Positions 55,510-63,041 are shown, counted from the first letter of the stretch. The stretch is 63,092 bases of DNA from Nitrospira sp. CR1.3 (GCA_014055525.1 WIAH01000021.1:1-63092); one strand, 5' to 3'. The notes: a model not told the origin generated them from the sequence alone. Translations and numbers: made by a program.

Positions 55510-55526
55510 ACCGGGACGATCCCGGT
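55510..55526. other. Perfect 7-bp palindromic hairpin after zinc-ribbon gene
   Basis: ACCGGGA-CGA-TCCCGGT forms a perfect stem with a three-base loop in the 55-base gap between zinc-ribbon copy 2 and the SUMF1-like gene. No T tract follows on either strand, so read-through is expected; it may protect the downstream mRNA or be a processing site. Confidence 0.45.
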
Positions 55527-55541
55527 TGGGTGAATGTCGTG

Positions 55542-55838
55542 CTACGCCGCTGCTTGACTTTCGACCGAACGAACCGAGACCTGCGGGACTCTGGCCGCCA
55601 TCGCGTCCTGTTGGAGTCTGCGGTTCCGCAGGATGAGTGGATCGACGACTTCGCCGCACTGCACGCAACGCGCGGCGACAAACTCCAGCTCGCCGGTGCT
55701 GTTCAGCAAGTCCAAACAGAACTCTCCGACCATGAGTCCTCCGCAGCGGTAACAGTGGGAATTCCAGCGGACTGCTTCTGAGAAATCCCGGCCTCGAAAT
55801 TGGGCCACCTGCTGTCCGCTTTGCGCTGTCTTTGCCAT
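55542..55838 (-). CDS. Small zinc-ribbon protein, copy 2, first gene of the run
   Basis: A 98-residue protein with CYRCGGLMVGEFCLDLLNST and ARCVQCGEVVDPLILRNR, i.e. two CxxC pairs expected to bind one zinc, paralogous to the product of 52769-53104. The ATG at 55838 follows GGAGGTGATT, an almost perfect anti-16S match; the GTG at 55844 lies inside that site and is not the start. It is the first gene after the divergent CarH-type promoter, so it should be among the most strongly light-controlled genes of the region. Function unknown. Confidence 0.75.
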   Translation of the reverse strand: MAKTAQSGQQVAQFRGRDFSEAVRWNSHCYRCGGLMVGEFCLDLLNSTGELEFVAARCVQCGEVVDPLILRNRRLQQDAMAARVPQVSVRSVESQAAA

Positions 55839-55860
55839 AATCACCTCCGCATGGTTTATG

Positions 55861-55893
55861 TTTACTGTTTGTTCAATGTATGTTTAATGTATA
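55861..55893. promoter_or_regulatory. Tandem 11-bp direct repeats, probable CarH-type operator
   Basis: Three contiguous 11-mers: TTTACTGTTTG (55861-55871), TTCAATGTATG (55872-55882) and TTTAATGTATA (55883-55893). A weak copy precedes (55850-55860) and a partial in-phase copy CCAATGTGTCA follows at 55905-55915. They cover the -10 and the start region of the minus-strand promoter. CarH of Thermus is known to bind such 11-bp direct repeats as a tetramer, blocking RNA polymerase in the dark. Confidence 0.65.
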
Positions 55894-55916
55894 CTCCGTT
55901 ATGTCCAATGTGTCAA
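55888..55916 (-). promoter_or_regulatory. Minus-strand promoter of the light-type run
   Basis: On the minus strand TTGACA (55916-55911) and TATACA (55893-55888) are separated by 17 bases. The -10 lies inside the 11-bp repeat at 55883-55893, consistent with repression by a protein bound to the repeats. Confidence 0.7.
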
Positions 55917-55934
55917 TAGTTAGTAGAAAAATAT

Positions 55935-55962
55935 TTGACAAACATTGGACGGGCGGTATACA
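55935..55962 (+). promoter_or_regulatory. Promoter of the CarH-like regulator gene
   Basis: TTGACA (55935-55940) and TATACA (55957-55962) with a 16-base spacer; the predicted start is near 55969, only about seven bases before the ATG at 55976. The spacer shares CATTGGAC with the divergent promoter, so the two promoters form an imperfect mirror image. Confidence 0.65.
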
Positions 55963-55975
55963 CTCGAAAGTGAAA

Positions 55976-56896
55976 ATGAATACTCATAGAATTCATAGGG
56001 TTGCGAAGCTAACAGGGCTGTCGAAGGATCTAGTGAGAGTCTGGGAAAGGCGATATGGACTTGTCAAACCTTTGCGAAGCGCCAACCGCTATCGAGAATA
56101 TACTGACGAAGATGTGGCTCTCCTGCGCTTCTTAAGAGAAGAGTTGGATCACGGGCAAACTATCGGGGCGCTAGCCCTGGAGGGACGTGACTCGCTGCTC
56201 CAGCGAATGCGGGCCAGCTCAATCGCCACGACACAGGACCTGCAACCGCACGAACATCTCCTCGACGAACTGGTTTCCCTATTGGATCCTCTCGACAAGA
56301 GCCGGTTTGAACAGAAACTGAACGGCGCGGTGGCGGTGATTCCGTTTGAGGAAGCCGTGCATCGTATCCTCCTTCCACTCCAACGACGTGTCGGTGAGTT
56401 GTGGCATGAAGGGCGATTCAACGTCGCGACCGAACACTACGTGACGAAGCTCATCCAACAGAAATTGTTTTCCGTCATGAACCAACTCCCCCTCAACGCG
56501 CTCGGTCCCCCGGTCCTGATCGCCTGCCCCGAAGGAGAATGGCATGAGATCGGCGCGCAGGCCGTGGCTTACATCGCAGCCATACGCGGCTGTCAGGTCT
56601 ATTACCTCGGACCCAATCTTCCCGCTCCGGAGTTGCTCCCTTTCTGCGAGCGGATTAAGCCGGACCTCGTCCTTCTCTCGCTGACGGAAATCAGATCGGA
56701 CGCGGCGGCGCGCCGCCTGTTGGAGGAGCTTGAGCAGATCGCGACAAGATGGCCGGTCGCGATCGGAGGACACGGAGCTCGAGTCATTGAACATCTGCTC
56801 CAAGGCGGCAAGATCGAACTCCTCGATGACCTCGACATGCTCCACAACCGCCTGATCGCGCTTGTCACAGCCAGAATGCTCGCCGCGCGGGGATAA
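55976..56896 (+). CDS. MerR-type B12-binding photoreceptor regulator (CarH/LitR-like)
   Basis: A 306-residue transcription regulator. N-terminal MerR winged helix (about 1-70, HRVAKLTGLSKDLVRVWERR and NRYREYTDEDVALLRFL); four-helix cobalamin-cap domain (about 90-170) with the CarH signature W143-x9-E153-H154 (LWHEGRFNVATEH); Rossmann B12-binding domain (about 178-300) with E188-W-H190-E-I-G193 (ExHxxG), where His is the lower cobalt ligand. These residues define adenosylcobalamin photoreceptors that repress in the dark and release DNA on illumination. The start at 55976 begins with MNTHRIHRVAK; the open frame to 55880 overlaps the operator. Divergent from the proposed regulon it would control. 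Confidence 0.88.
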   Translation: MNTHRIHRVAKLTGLSKDLVRVWERRYGLVKPLRSANRYREYTDEDVALLRFLREELDHGQTIGALALEGRDSLLQRMRASSIATTQDLQPHEHLLDELVSLLDPLDKSRFEQKLNGAVAVIPFEEAVHRILLPLQRRVGELWHEGRFNVATEHYVTKLIQQKLFSVMNQLPLNALGPPVLIACPEGEWHEIGAQAVAYIAAIRGCQVYYLGPNLPAPELLPFCERIKPDLVLLSLTEIRSDAAARRLLEELEQIATRWPVAIGGHGARVIEHLLQGGKIELLDDLDMLHNRLIALVTARMLAARG

Positions 56897-57116
56897 AGCC
56901 GTCACCCCGGTTCTAGCCGATATTCACGTCATTGATGGATAAGAGACCGCTTCCTGAGCTGGTCCCTGTGCGGCAAGGGTGAGGAGAGGCTATGCCTGGT
57001 GAGCCGCCGGCTCAACCGAAGTTCATGGCAGATTGAAATATATAGCAGCCAGAGGTGTTGATCCGCTCGACCAATTACGATGAAACCATAAAGAGCTCGC
57101 GGTCGAACAAGTTCTG
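56897..57116. other. Intergenic, no gene seen
   Basis: No convincing reading frame. A short hairpin TGAGCC-GCC-GGCTCA (57000-57014) is present without a T tract. I looked for cobalamin-riboswitch-like boxes and saw none. The region marks a change from the G+C-rich light-type run to more AT-rich sequence. Confidence 0.4.
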
Positions 57117-57137
57117 TTTGGTGCCGAAGCCGGGATT
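57117..57137 (-). other. tRNA 3'-end-like fragment, possible attachment site
   Basis: Read on the minus strand this is AATCCCGGCTTCGGCACCA plus AA; with the next C it matches the 3' end of the window's tRNA-Leu(GAG), including CCA and the following AAC, at 20 of 21 positions counted from TCCCG. The rest of a tRNA is absent. Such fragments are typical att sites left by integrases that insert into tRNA 3' ends. It could be a remnant bordering the accessory island to its right. Confidence 0.5.
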
Positions 57138-57146
57138 GTCATAGAG

Positions 57147-57190
57147 GGGATTGCTCAAGTCCTTGATGATTGGGCAATCCCTTTGTCTTT
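57147..57190 (+). terminator. Strong intrinsic terminator
   Basis: GGGATTGCTCAA (57147-57158) pairs with TTGGGCAATCCC (57170-57181), 12 bp with one G-U pair, 11-base loop, followed by TTTGTCTTT. It would stop plus-strand transcription from the regulator side before the toxin-antitoxin genes. Confidence 0.75.
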
Positions 57191-57397
57191 GCTGCACACA
57201 TGGCGGCTTGAGCATTCAGCGCGGTTGGTTGCATCACAGGTCATTTCAGTCTGATTTGTCGCAATTCCTAACACCGTAATAACATCGGTTCTATCGGTTG
57301 ACCCTCCTCCCTTCAGCGAATGGGTTCCCATATTGGAAATGCGCGTGCTGGGAAATAACCACTTGAACATTTGAGGCTTTTAGGTGATTCCCAAGGC

Positions 57398-57434
57398 TTG
57401 ACGCATGTACTACACTGTGGTACTACTACAGTGT
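57398..57434 (+). promoter_or_regulatory. Toxin-antitoxin promoter with overlapping operator
   Basis: TTGACG (57398-57403) and TACTAC (57421-57426), 17-base spacer. ACACTGT (57412-57418) and its inverse ACAGTGT (57428-57434) flank the -10; the right arm covers the first bases of the GTG start codon at 57433. The predicted transcription start coincides with the start codon, so the mRNA may be leaderless. Autoregulation by the antitoxin is inferred. Confidence 0.55.
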
Positions 57435-57792
57435 GGTATTCATAGAATCTGCAGCGTTCACGCGGCGACTTCGGGAACTTGTAGGCAGAGCGGAAGATGA
57501 TGTATTACGCGGAATTCAAGATGATCTGATCGAAGCACCGACACGTGGCAACCTGGTGTCAGGACTCGGCGGTATTCGCAAGGCACGGTTTGGAAATCCA
57601 AACCGTGGAAAGGGCAAGCGCGGGGGTTATCGCTATTTCTATATATATCTTCAACATCGAGAACATATTCATCTGCTTCTCATGCTCGACAAGGATGAGC
57701 AGGAAGATTTGAGCACAGATGAACGGACGGCCATACGTGAAGTTGTAACCAAGCTCAAAAAAGTCGGAGGCACACCATGGACAAGAAGGTAA
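57433..57792 (+). CDS. RelE/HigB-like toxin
   Basis: A 119-residue protein starting with GTG (VFIESAAFTRRLRELVG). It has the RelE/HigB mRNA-interferase pattern: GGIRKARFGNPNRGKGKRGG, YRYFYIYLQHREHIHLLLML and DKDEQEDLSTDERTAIREV. Expected to cleave mRNA on the ribosome unless bound by its partner. The toxin-first order and a 16-base overlap with the HTH gene are typical of HigBA. Confidence 0.85.
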   Translation: MVFIESAAFTRRLRELVGRAEDDVLRGIQDDLIEAPTRGNLVSGLGGIRKARFGNPNRGKGKRGGYRYFYIYLQHREHIHLLLMLDKDEQEDLSTDERTAIREVVTKLKKVGGTPWTRR

Positions 57793-58079
57793 GAGTCTAT
57801 GACGATTTGCAGCAATCTTTGGATAACGCATTGGCTTATGAAAACGGGGAACATGTTGATTTACGGGTGACCAAAATTCCATCGAAACCAAGAAAGCTTG
57901 GGCCTACTGAAATTAGAGGCATCAGGCATAGATTACATGCAAGTCAGATACGTTTCGCAAGTTACTTGAATGTGAGTTGCAATGCAGTACAGAGTTGGGA
58001 GCAGGGCATTCGGAAGCCCCAAAATGCTGCACTTAAACTTCTATCAATTGCAAAGAAGAATCCCAGGGTACTTTTGTGA
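57777..58079 (+). CDS. HigA-like HTH antitoxin
   Basis: A 100-residue protein with C-terminal Xre-type helix-turn-helix (about 55-95): IRHRLHASQIRFASYLNVSC and NAVQSWEQGIRKPQNAALKL. It would bind the toxin through its N-terminus and repress the shared promoter, whose inverted repeat lies at 57412-57434. Overlaps the toxin gene by 16 bases. More AT-rich than the core genome. Confidence 0.85.
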   Translation: MDKKVRVYDDLQQSLDNALAYENGEHVDLRVTKIPSKPRKLGPTEIRGIRHRLHASQIRFASYLNVSCNAVQSWEQGIRKPQNAALKLLSIAKKNPRVLL

Positions 58080-58207
58080 TTAGGTATGACCGAGTTCGAA
58101 GAAGGGTTAAAACTTCAGCCCTGAATTGCCTTGAAATCAAAGTGCACTAGGATAGCAGTGCTTGCTCGATTCACGGACAATTCTTCGCCCGCCGATACCC
58201 CGCTGCT

Positions 58208-58870
58208 TCACTCTCCCTTTCCCACGCATCCCCAAGGGCCGTCGCTAGTGTATTCGATCCACCTGTAGCCTCGCTCAACTAGGCAAGTGGCCCGACGCAT
58301 TGCAGCCGCCGCAAGCTTCGGCAAAGCTAATTCTGGGTTGTTGATTGGTCGGTCAGTCGTGGCTCTACCACTCCAAACAATCTCACCAGTATCAACGGCG
58401 ACTGCTCTGACCGAGACGCTAACATGATGCACCGTCTCAGATCGACTCATGCCACCATATGCATTTACATAGGCCCCGCTCATCGTCTCACCTCTATCAA
58501 ACGCCTCCACAAAAACGACCCTGTCAGCTCCAACAAGCTTTCCGACCCTTAAAACATCGGCATCGCTGTCCGGGGTTGCGGTTAACCTAATTTTTTGTTC
58601 ATTAAAGATCTGTTGTAGTTTGGCGCGTTCTACGATGACTTGTCCTCCTCGTTGCAGCTCTTCCATAACTGCATTGTTAGCACCTGGATGATTACCCCAA
58701 ACAACATATTTTTTTGTTGTACTTATGTCTTTTCTGAGAATTTTAGCCCATTCCTCTTCTGTATAGGCAACGTGTGACCCTGTGGTCATCACCTGAACTG
58801 TCGGTCGACAACCGGAAAGAGTTACCAGAGAAATGAGGCAAAGCGACAAGACAGAAACTTTTAGCATCAT
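58208..58870 (-). CDS. CsgG-like lipoprotein
   Basis: A 220-residue lipoprotein from the ATG at 58870: lipobox TLSGC, then a domain reminiscent of CsgG/LpoB-type proteins (RGGQVIVERAKLQQIFNEQK, DADVLRVGKLVGADRVVFVE, VSVRAVAVDTGEIVWSGRAT). Such proteins form outer-membrane curli pores or activate peptidoglycan synthases; here the exact role is open. Starts at 58894 or 58936 are possible; no Shine-Dalgarno sequence decides it. No curli gene is nearby. Confidence 0.65.
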   Translation of the reverse strand: MMLKVSVLSLCLISLVTLSGCRPTVQVMTTGSHVAYTEEEWAKILRKDISTTKKYVVWGNHPGANNAVMEELQRGGQVIVERAKLQQIFNEQKIRLTATPDSDADVLRVGKLVGADRVVFVEAFDRGETMSGAYVNAYGGMSRSETVHHVSVSVRAVAVDTGEIVWSGRATTDRPINNPELALPKLAAAAMRRATCLVERGYRWIEYTSDGPWGCVGKGE

Positions 58871-59030
58871 GACATTCAATCGAACACTAGGCATTTGCAC
58901 TGGGTGAACGATACGCCGATTTAACGAAGTACACAATGCTGTGCTTCCGAGGACTCTTCTAAAATGATGCTATTTTAACCGGCTCTCCCGTTGCCCTCCT
59001 AAAGTGTGGGCGCTACTATACAAACCTATT

Positions 59031-59984
59031 ATGAGAGAAAACCAAAGAACACGAAAGCAGTTAGTGTCACCGTCGCCAATAGACCCTGCCGGTTTGATCC
59101 ACCCCAAACTTTTGCCCTATTCGAAGAAGATACGGTCAGGCAAGAAAGTGGAAATTGACCAGGAGTTTGAAGTGCCTTGTAGGTGGAATGAAACGGAACT
59201 GGCTAAAATTCATGACGGACTTCGGGAATGGCTCAAACAGGGGTCCCCGGAGGTATTGGCCAAACTTCTCAAGGATGACCCCTTTAGGATCGTGCACCCA
59301 GTTATTGGATTGGAAATCCGGCATCTTTCTTGGCTATCGAGACGGTGCGAGCCGACAGATTCCCTAGACGGATTTTTTGTCGAAGAACAGCACCGACCAC
59401 TGTTCCCGCCAGGAACTCGACATGCAGCACGAACAGCCTTGCTCACGATCTTCCAAGGAATGTGGAGTGCGTTCTCGCCGAGCACAACCCTGCACTATAA
59501 AGCTCGCAAGGTTCGGGGAGCGCCCCGCAAGTGGCAGGGTTGGGAGATGAGAGATTTTCTTGAACATGAGTACAATCCGCTTCGTGAATATCTGGACAAG
59601 CTTGATCGGGAGACAATCCAGGCAACCTATCCTCTCCGACGCAGACCGGGCGAAACGGAGTCTGCGTACCTGAAAAGAATTGTCAAGATCTTAAGGAAGC
59701 TTGATAAGTTGTCAGGTTATGCTTTTACGAGCAAGAAGATACTGACGGGACCTCACAAAGGCGAATTCACCATCGACGCGCATCCTCTCTCCCTGAAGCC
59801 TGCTCAAGCAATCGCACGGCAGGCGATTCAAAGAAGGAGTGTTCAGAAACACATCCTCTTGGCGGGATTATTTGCACATTACTTTGGGCAGGACCATACG
59901 AAGTGGAAGGCACTTGACCGTATCATCCAGCGAGCAGAAGAGCTGTATCCTCAACTTCATCGACGCAAGGCTCGTCATGTCTAA
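59031..59984 (+). CDS. Hypothetical island protein, family member 1
   Basis: A 317-residue protein from ATG 59031 (a GTG at 59004 is also possible). Unrecognised. It is Arg/Lys-rich and soluble, with LREWLKQGSPEVLAKLLKDD then PFRIVHPVIGLEIRHLSWLS, a block that recurs in the protein at 60689-61720. No catalytic motif seen. Its G+C is lower than that of the core genes and the flanks are long non-coding gaps, as in mobile regions. Confidence 0.65.
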   Translation: MRENQRTRKQLVSPSPIDPAGLIHPKLLPYSKKIRSGKKVEIDQEFEVPCRWNETELAKIHDGLREWLKQGSPEVLAKLLKDDPFRIVHPVIGLEIRHLSWLSRRCEPTDSLDGFFVEEQHRPLFPPGTRHAARTALLTIFQGMWSAFSPSTTLHYKARKVRGAPRKWQGWEMRDFLEHEYNPLREYLDKLDRETIQATYPLRRRPGETESAYLKRIVKILRKLDKLSGYAFTSKKILTGPHKGEFTIDAHPLSLKPAQAIARQAIQRRSVQKHILLAGLFAHYFGQDHTKWKALDRIIQRAEELYPQLHRRKARHV

Positions 59985-60372
59985 ACAGCCGGTCAGACAA
60001 CGATCCCAAGCCCACTGGTTGCATAGAACAACCACTTCCTCGCGTTCCCGTTGGTACGTCTCCGTTCCCCACAAATCAATTTGATTTATGGGAAAGAAAA
60101 CCCATCTGGCTCTCTTCGCTGTTAAGATCCACCCATGGAAGTAACGTAACTTCGAGAGGGTCGGGGAGGAAACTCACTAAGACAGCACCCCGTTGATGTG
60201 TCGCGTCAAACCGTCGGGAGTAAGGAACCGCAATGATGCCAGTCAGGCCAGACCACAACCATTTGAAGGGGGCGTAGATGACTGTACCAGGGTCAATAGG
60301 CAGACAGAGATGGGGCAGTAACGTATGCAGCTGTACTAAGCAGTTGGTCTATTCCTAAACGTAGGAGGCTAT
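59985..60372. other. Intergenic, 388 bases, no gene seen
   Basis: No reading frame here has protein-like composition on either strand. A weak hairpin ATGGG-AAAGAAAA-CCCAT (about 60089-60106) could end the upstream transcript. The last bases hold GGAGG before the ATG at 60373. No promoter is convincing. Confidence 0.4.
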
Positions 60373-60684
60373 ATGCCGATTCGCATAATTGAACTGAACG
60401 GGAAGTCCGCGCCGGTCGTTATATGCGATGTGTGTAATGAACAAATCAATCATGCCACCAAAGGGAACTATGAATGGGTCCACGGCGAACGGGACGGGGC
60501 TGGCTCGTACATCTTTTTCACCCACAAGGAATGTTCCGAAAAGTTCAGGCAGAAATACCCGAAAGCCAACGATGCCCATATTCACTGGTGCCCACTTGCA
60601 GCATTTCCGATTTACCTCGGCAAAAATCTGGAACTTGACTGGGAAGAGGCTATGGAAACTGCAACGAATTTCTCCGACATTTAA
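60373..60684 (+). CDS. Small Cys/His-rich hypothetical protein
   Basis: A 103-residue protein with VICDVCNEQINHATKG, FFTHKECSEKFRQKYP and HIHWCPLAAFP, giving a CxxC plus His/Cys set that could bind one zinc. GGAGG lies seven bases upstream of the ATG. Its stop is four bases before the next gene's ATG, so the two are coupled. Function unknown; a partner of the following protein is a reasonable guess. Confidence 0.65.
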   Translation: MPIRIIELNGKSAPVVICDVCNEQINHATKGNYEWVHGERDGAGSYIFFTHKECSEKFRQKYPKANDAHIHWCPLAAFPIYLGKNLELDWEEAMETATNFSDI

Positions 60685-60688
60685 CCCG

Positions 60689-61720
60689 ATGGCAGTCACT
60701 TTGCAAGCCATGAGACATCAGTCAAAAAATCGCCGACCTCGCCGCAAGAGTTCCACGTTGCCGCAGCCAGCGAGAGAGGCAGGTGACCCTATACCAGCCG
60801 CCGTATACGAAGCTGCGAGAGAATTTTCAAGAGGGAAAACCCTACAAGAATTGAAAACAGTTAGCAGCACAGCCCCCTTCAATACGATTGCAGACGACAA
60901 TCCAGCGGTTCGAGGATTTCTCGAAACACTTTTGAAGCAAGGAAGCGCACCAGCTTTAGCCAAGTTGGAACGACGCCTAGTGAATGACCCTCTATCCTTG
61001 GCCCACCCGGTCGTGTGGTGCATGATCCAGCGCTGGTATCACTTCCACACCAGTATTGAAGGAGCCATGTTCTCAAATCCCACCATGGATGAATGGCTCT
61101 ACAAGCTGATAAGTGCATGGACAGAGGGGATTACACTCGGACAGGTAACTGCATCGAGAACCGAACCAAGGAACCCCCGGCAGGGTGGAGGAACATCAAC
61201 TTTATTTCTGGAACTCAAGGAAACACATGGTTGGATGCCGAGTGAGGCAGGTGCAGCAGCCAAATTCAAAGCCCTCAGATTTCTGCATGATTACTATGGC
61301 CTTCACAAAGCTCTGAAAAACGCTGTGCCTTGGAAGACTGAAAGTCAGGCGTACCGCGAGAACTCTGAAGGAACAATTCGACGAGTGTCTGCTTCGGTTG
61401 AAGCCGCATTCAACGACTACAAGAACAATAATGGCTATTCCAGTAAATCAATCGCTGTCAAGGAATACGATCAGTTTGTAAGAGATGCGTTTATTGACAT
61501 CGTGAAAGGGCATGGGGGTAGACATTGGATTACTTGCGCGTTGCTGTCGTCGCTCGACCATATCCAGGCTCTTCAGCCCAGGTTACAACTCACTCCAGCA
61601 TTGATGAGTGAAACCTATAAAACCTTACGAAAACATTTCGGCGATTCATTTTTGGTACCTGGAGGAAAACATAAGAGTCCACGAACGACAAGCCTGCGAG
61701 AATTGAAACCGAACCCGTGA
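60689..61720 (+). CDS. Hypothetical island protein, family member 2
   Basis: A 343-residue protein. The reading frame is open from 60428, but that part shadows the small Cys/His gene, so the start is ATG 60689 (or 60710). N-terminus basic (RHQSKNRRPRRKSS). The block LLKQGSAPALAKLERRLVND then PLSLAHPVVWCMIQRWYHF is related to the matching block in the protein at 59031-59984. The rest shows no recognised motif. Probably the same unknown family, fused to different ends. Confidence 0.65.
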   Translation: MAVTLQAMRHQSKNRRPRRKSSTLPQPAREAGDPIPAAVYEAAREFSRGKTLQELKTVSSTAPFNTIADDNPAVRGFLETLLKQGSAPALAKLERRLVNDPLSLAHPVVWCMIQRWYHFHTSIEGAMFSNPTMDEWLYKLISAWTEGITLGQVTASRTEPRNPRQGGGTSTLFLELKETHGWMPSEAGAAAKFKALRFLHDYYGLHKALKNAVPWKTESQAYRENSEGTIRRVSASVEAAFNDYKNNNGYSSKSIAVKEYDQFVRDAFIDIVKGHGGRHWITCALLSSLDHIQALQPRLQLTPALMSETYKTLRKHFGDSFLVPGGKHKSPRTTSLRELKPNP

Positions 61721-61907
61721 GCACACCCCCATACCTTCCGAAAATCCTCCAAAGAACCCGCTGAATGCGTGAGCTACCTTATTGGGGTGGCACTCACGCA
61801 CCGATGACTGGTCCTGCCGATATCACTGCGTCTGCGCACAACTTCCCGACCTGCCTTAGGGTAGTCTAACCCTCATCGAAACACTGACTTTCAACCAAGG
61901 AGTTCCG

Positions 61908-63005
61908 ATGAATCCCAACTTGGAAGCCGTTCGTGCAACAGTCATGACGCATTTCCCTACCCTTTGGCCAGCTGCGGAGGCCGGGCTATCCACGGCAGCG
62001 ACCCTGTTGCTTGCCGACAACAGCAATCCGGTGGCGCTGATCTATGTCGGGCCTCCCAGCGCAGGGAAGACTACCGTGGTGAGCATGTTTGACGGAGCCA
62101 CATCTGATGGAAAACCGCTGTGCTACCGCTCCGACAAGTTCACCACAGCAGCGTTCGTCAGCCAGTCTGCCAAGGTATCGCGGGAAGAGCTGGCTAACGT
62201 AGACCTCCTGCCACGCATCCGCCACAAAGTCCTCCTTACCCCTGAGCTGTCCACGACGTTCAGAGGCAAGCAAGACGAGTTGGCGGAGCGGTTTTCTACG
62301 CTCACACGCATTCTCGATGGTCAGGGGTACACCACAGACAGCGGCACTCACGGGAAACGAGGATACACGGGCGATTACCTTTTTGCTTGGCTAGGAGCAA
62401 CGACACCTTTCGATCCCATTGTGTGGAAGGTCATGGCCCAACTGGGAAGCCGGATGTTTTTCCTGGTGATGGATGCCGTGGCAGAGCCCACCGTTGAGGA
62501 TCTCGTATCAGTCAACCGTCAGCCCATCGTGTACGAGGAGGGGCTTCGCCAGTGTCGTGAAGCCATTCATCAGTTCTTGGAAGGCCTTTTTGCAGCGCAT
62601 GGTGGGGTTCGAGGAGTGCAATGGAAGCCAGAAGAGAACGCCCCCCACGTTCTCAAGGGCATCGCTCGATGCGCCATGCTTCTGGCTACCCTGCGTACAC
62701 CGTACAACGATGATAACCCATACGAGGCGGAATCCCCCCTTCGAGCGAATGCGGTCCTTTACAACATGGCCCGTGGTCATGCTCTCATCTCCGGTAGGAC
62801 CCATCTGGCGATGGATGATTTGCCTGCCATTGCGCGAGTCACACTTTCGTCCATTCCCACTCGCCGCAGAGCAGTCCTTCTGACGATGGCAGAGGCCGAA
62901 GGTGCCCCCCTCACGGTGGCCCAGGTTGAGCAAGCCACGAAGGTCAGCCGACACACAGTCGAAGCTGTCAGTAATCATGCCAAATTGACCCCTGTCATCA
63001 TGTGA
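61908..63005 (+). CDS. P-loop ATPase, 3' end probably truncated
   Basis: A 365-residue protein with Walker A IYVGPPSAGKTTVVSMF (about residue 45-61), an aspartate-containing segment VLLTPELSTTF and the sequence LTRILDGQGYTTDSGTHGKR, resembling helicase/primase-like or phage-resistance ATPases of mobile elements. A C-terminal winged-helix begins (RRAVLLTMAEAEGAPLTVAQ, TKVSRHTVEAVSN) but stops in HAKLTPVIM, which is encoded by the first of two AAATTGACCCCT repeats. That suggests an insertion has cut the gene. AAGGAG precedes the ATG. Confidence 0.7.
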   Translation: MNPNLEAVRATVMTHFPTLWPAAEAGLSTAATLLLADNSNPVALIYVGPPSAGKTTVVSMFDGATSDGKPLCYRSDKFTTAAFVSQSAKVSREELANVDLLPRIRHKVLLTPELSTTFRGKQDELAERFSTLTRILDGQGYTTDSGTHGKRGYTGDYLFAWLGATTPFDPIVWKVMAQLGSRMFFLVMDAVAEPTVEDLVSVNRQPIVYEEGLRQCREAIHQFLEGLFAAHGGVRGVQWKPEENAPHVLKGIARCAMLLATLRTPYNDDNPYEAESPLRANAVLYNMARGHALISGRTHLAMDDLPAIARVTLSSIPTRRRAVLLTMAEAEGAPLTVAQVEQATKVSRHTVEAVSNHAKLTPVIM

Positions 63006-63016
63006 AATTGACCCCT
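62982..63016. repeat. Two AAATTGACCCCT repeats, possible insertion-element end
   Basis: AAATTGACCCCT occurs at 62982-62993 and 63005-63016, 23 bases apart. Multiple short terminal repeats with this kind of TGACCCC core are typical of IS21-family ends; family assignment is tentative because no transposase is complete in the window. Confidence 0.45.
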
Positions 63017-63041
63017 CTCCCACAACCAGGAGAGGACACAC

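Noticed and set aside
55510..55526. Intrinsic terminator ending the transcript after the first gene of the run
   Set aside because: The stem is short and no T tract follows on either strand.
55845..57116. Cobalamin riboswitch near the B12-binding regulator
   Set aside because: No B12-box-like or other conserved riboswitch core was visible on either strand; direct protein control explains the region better.
60428..60688. N-terminal extension of the second island-family protein
   Set aside because: It overlaps the small Cys/His gene in another frame; that gene has a good ribosome site and stops four bases before a usable ATG.
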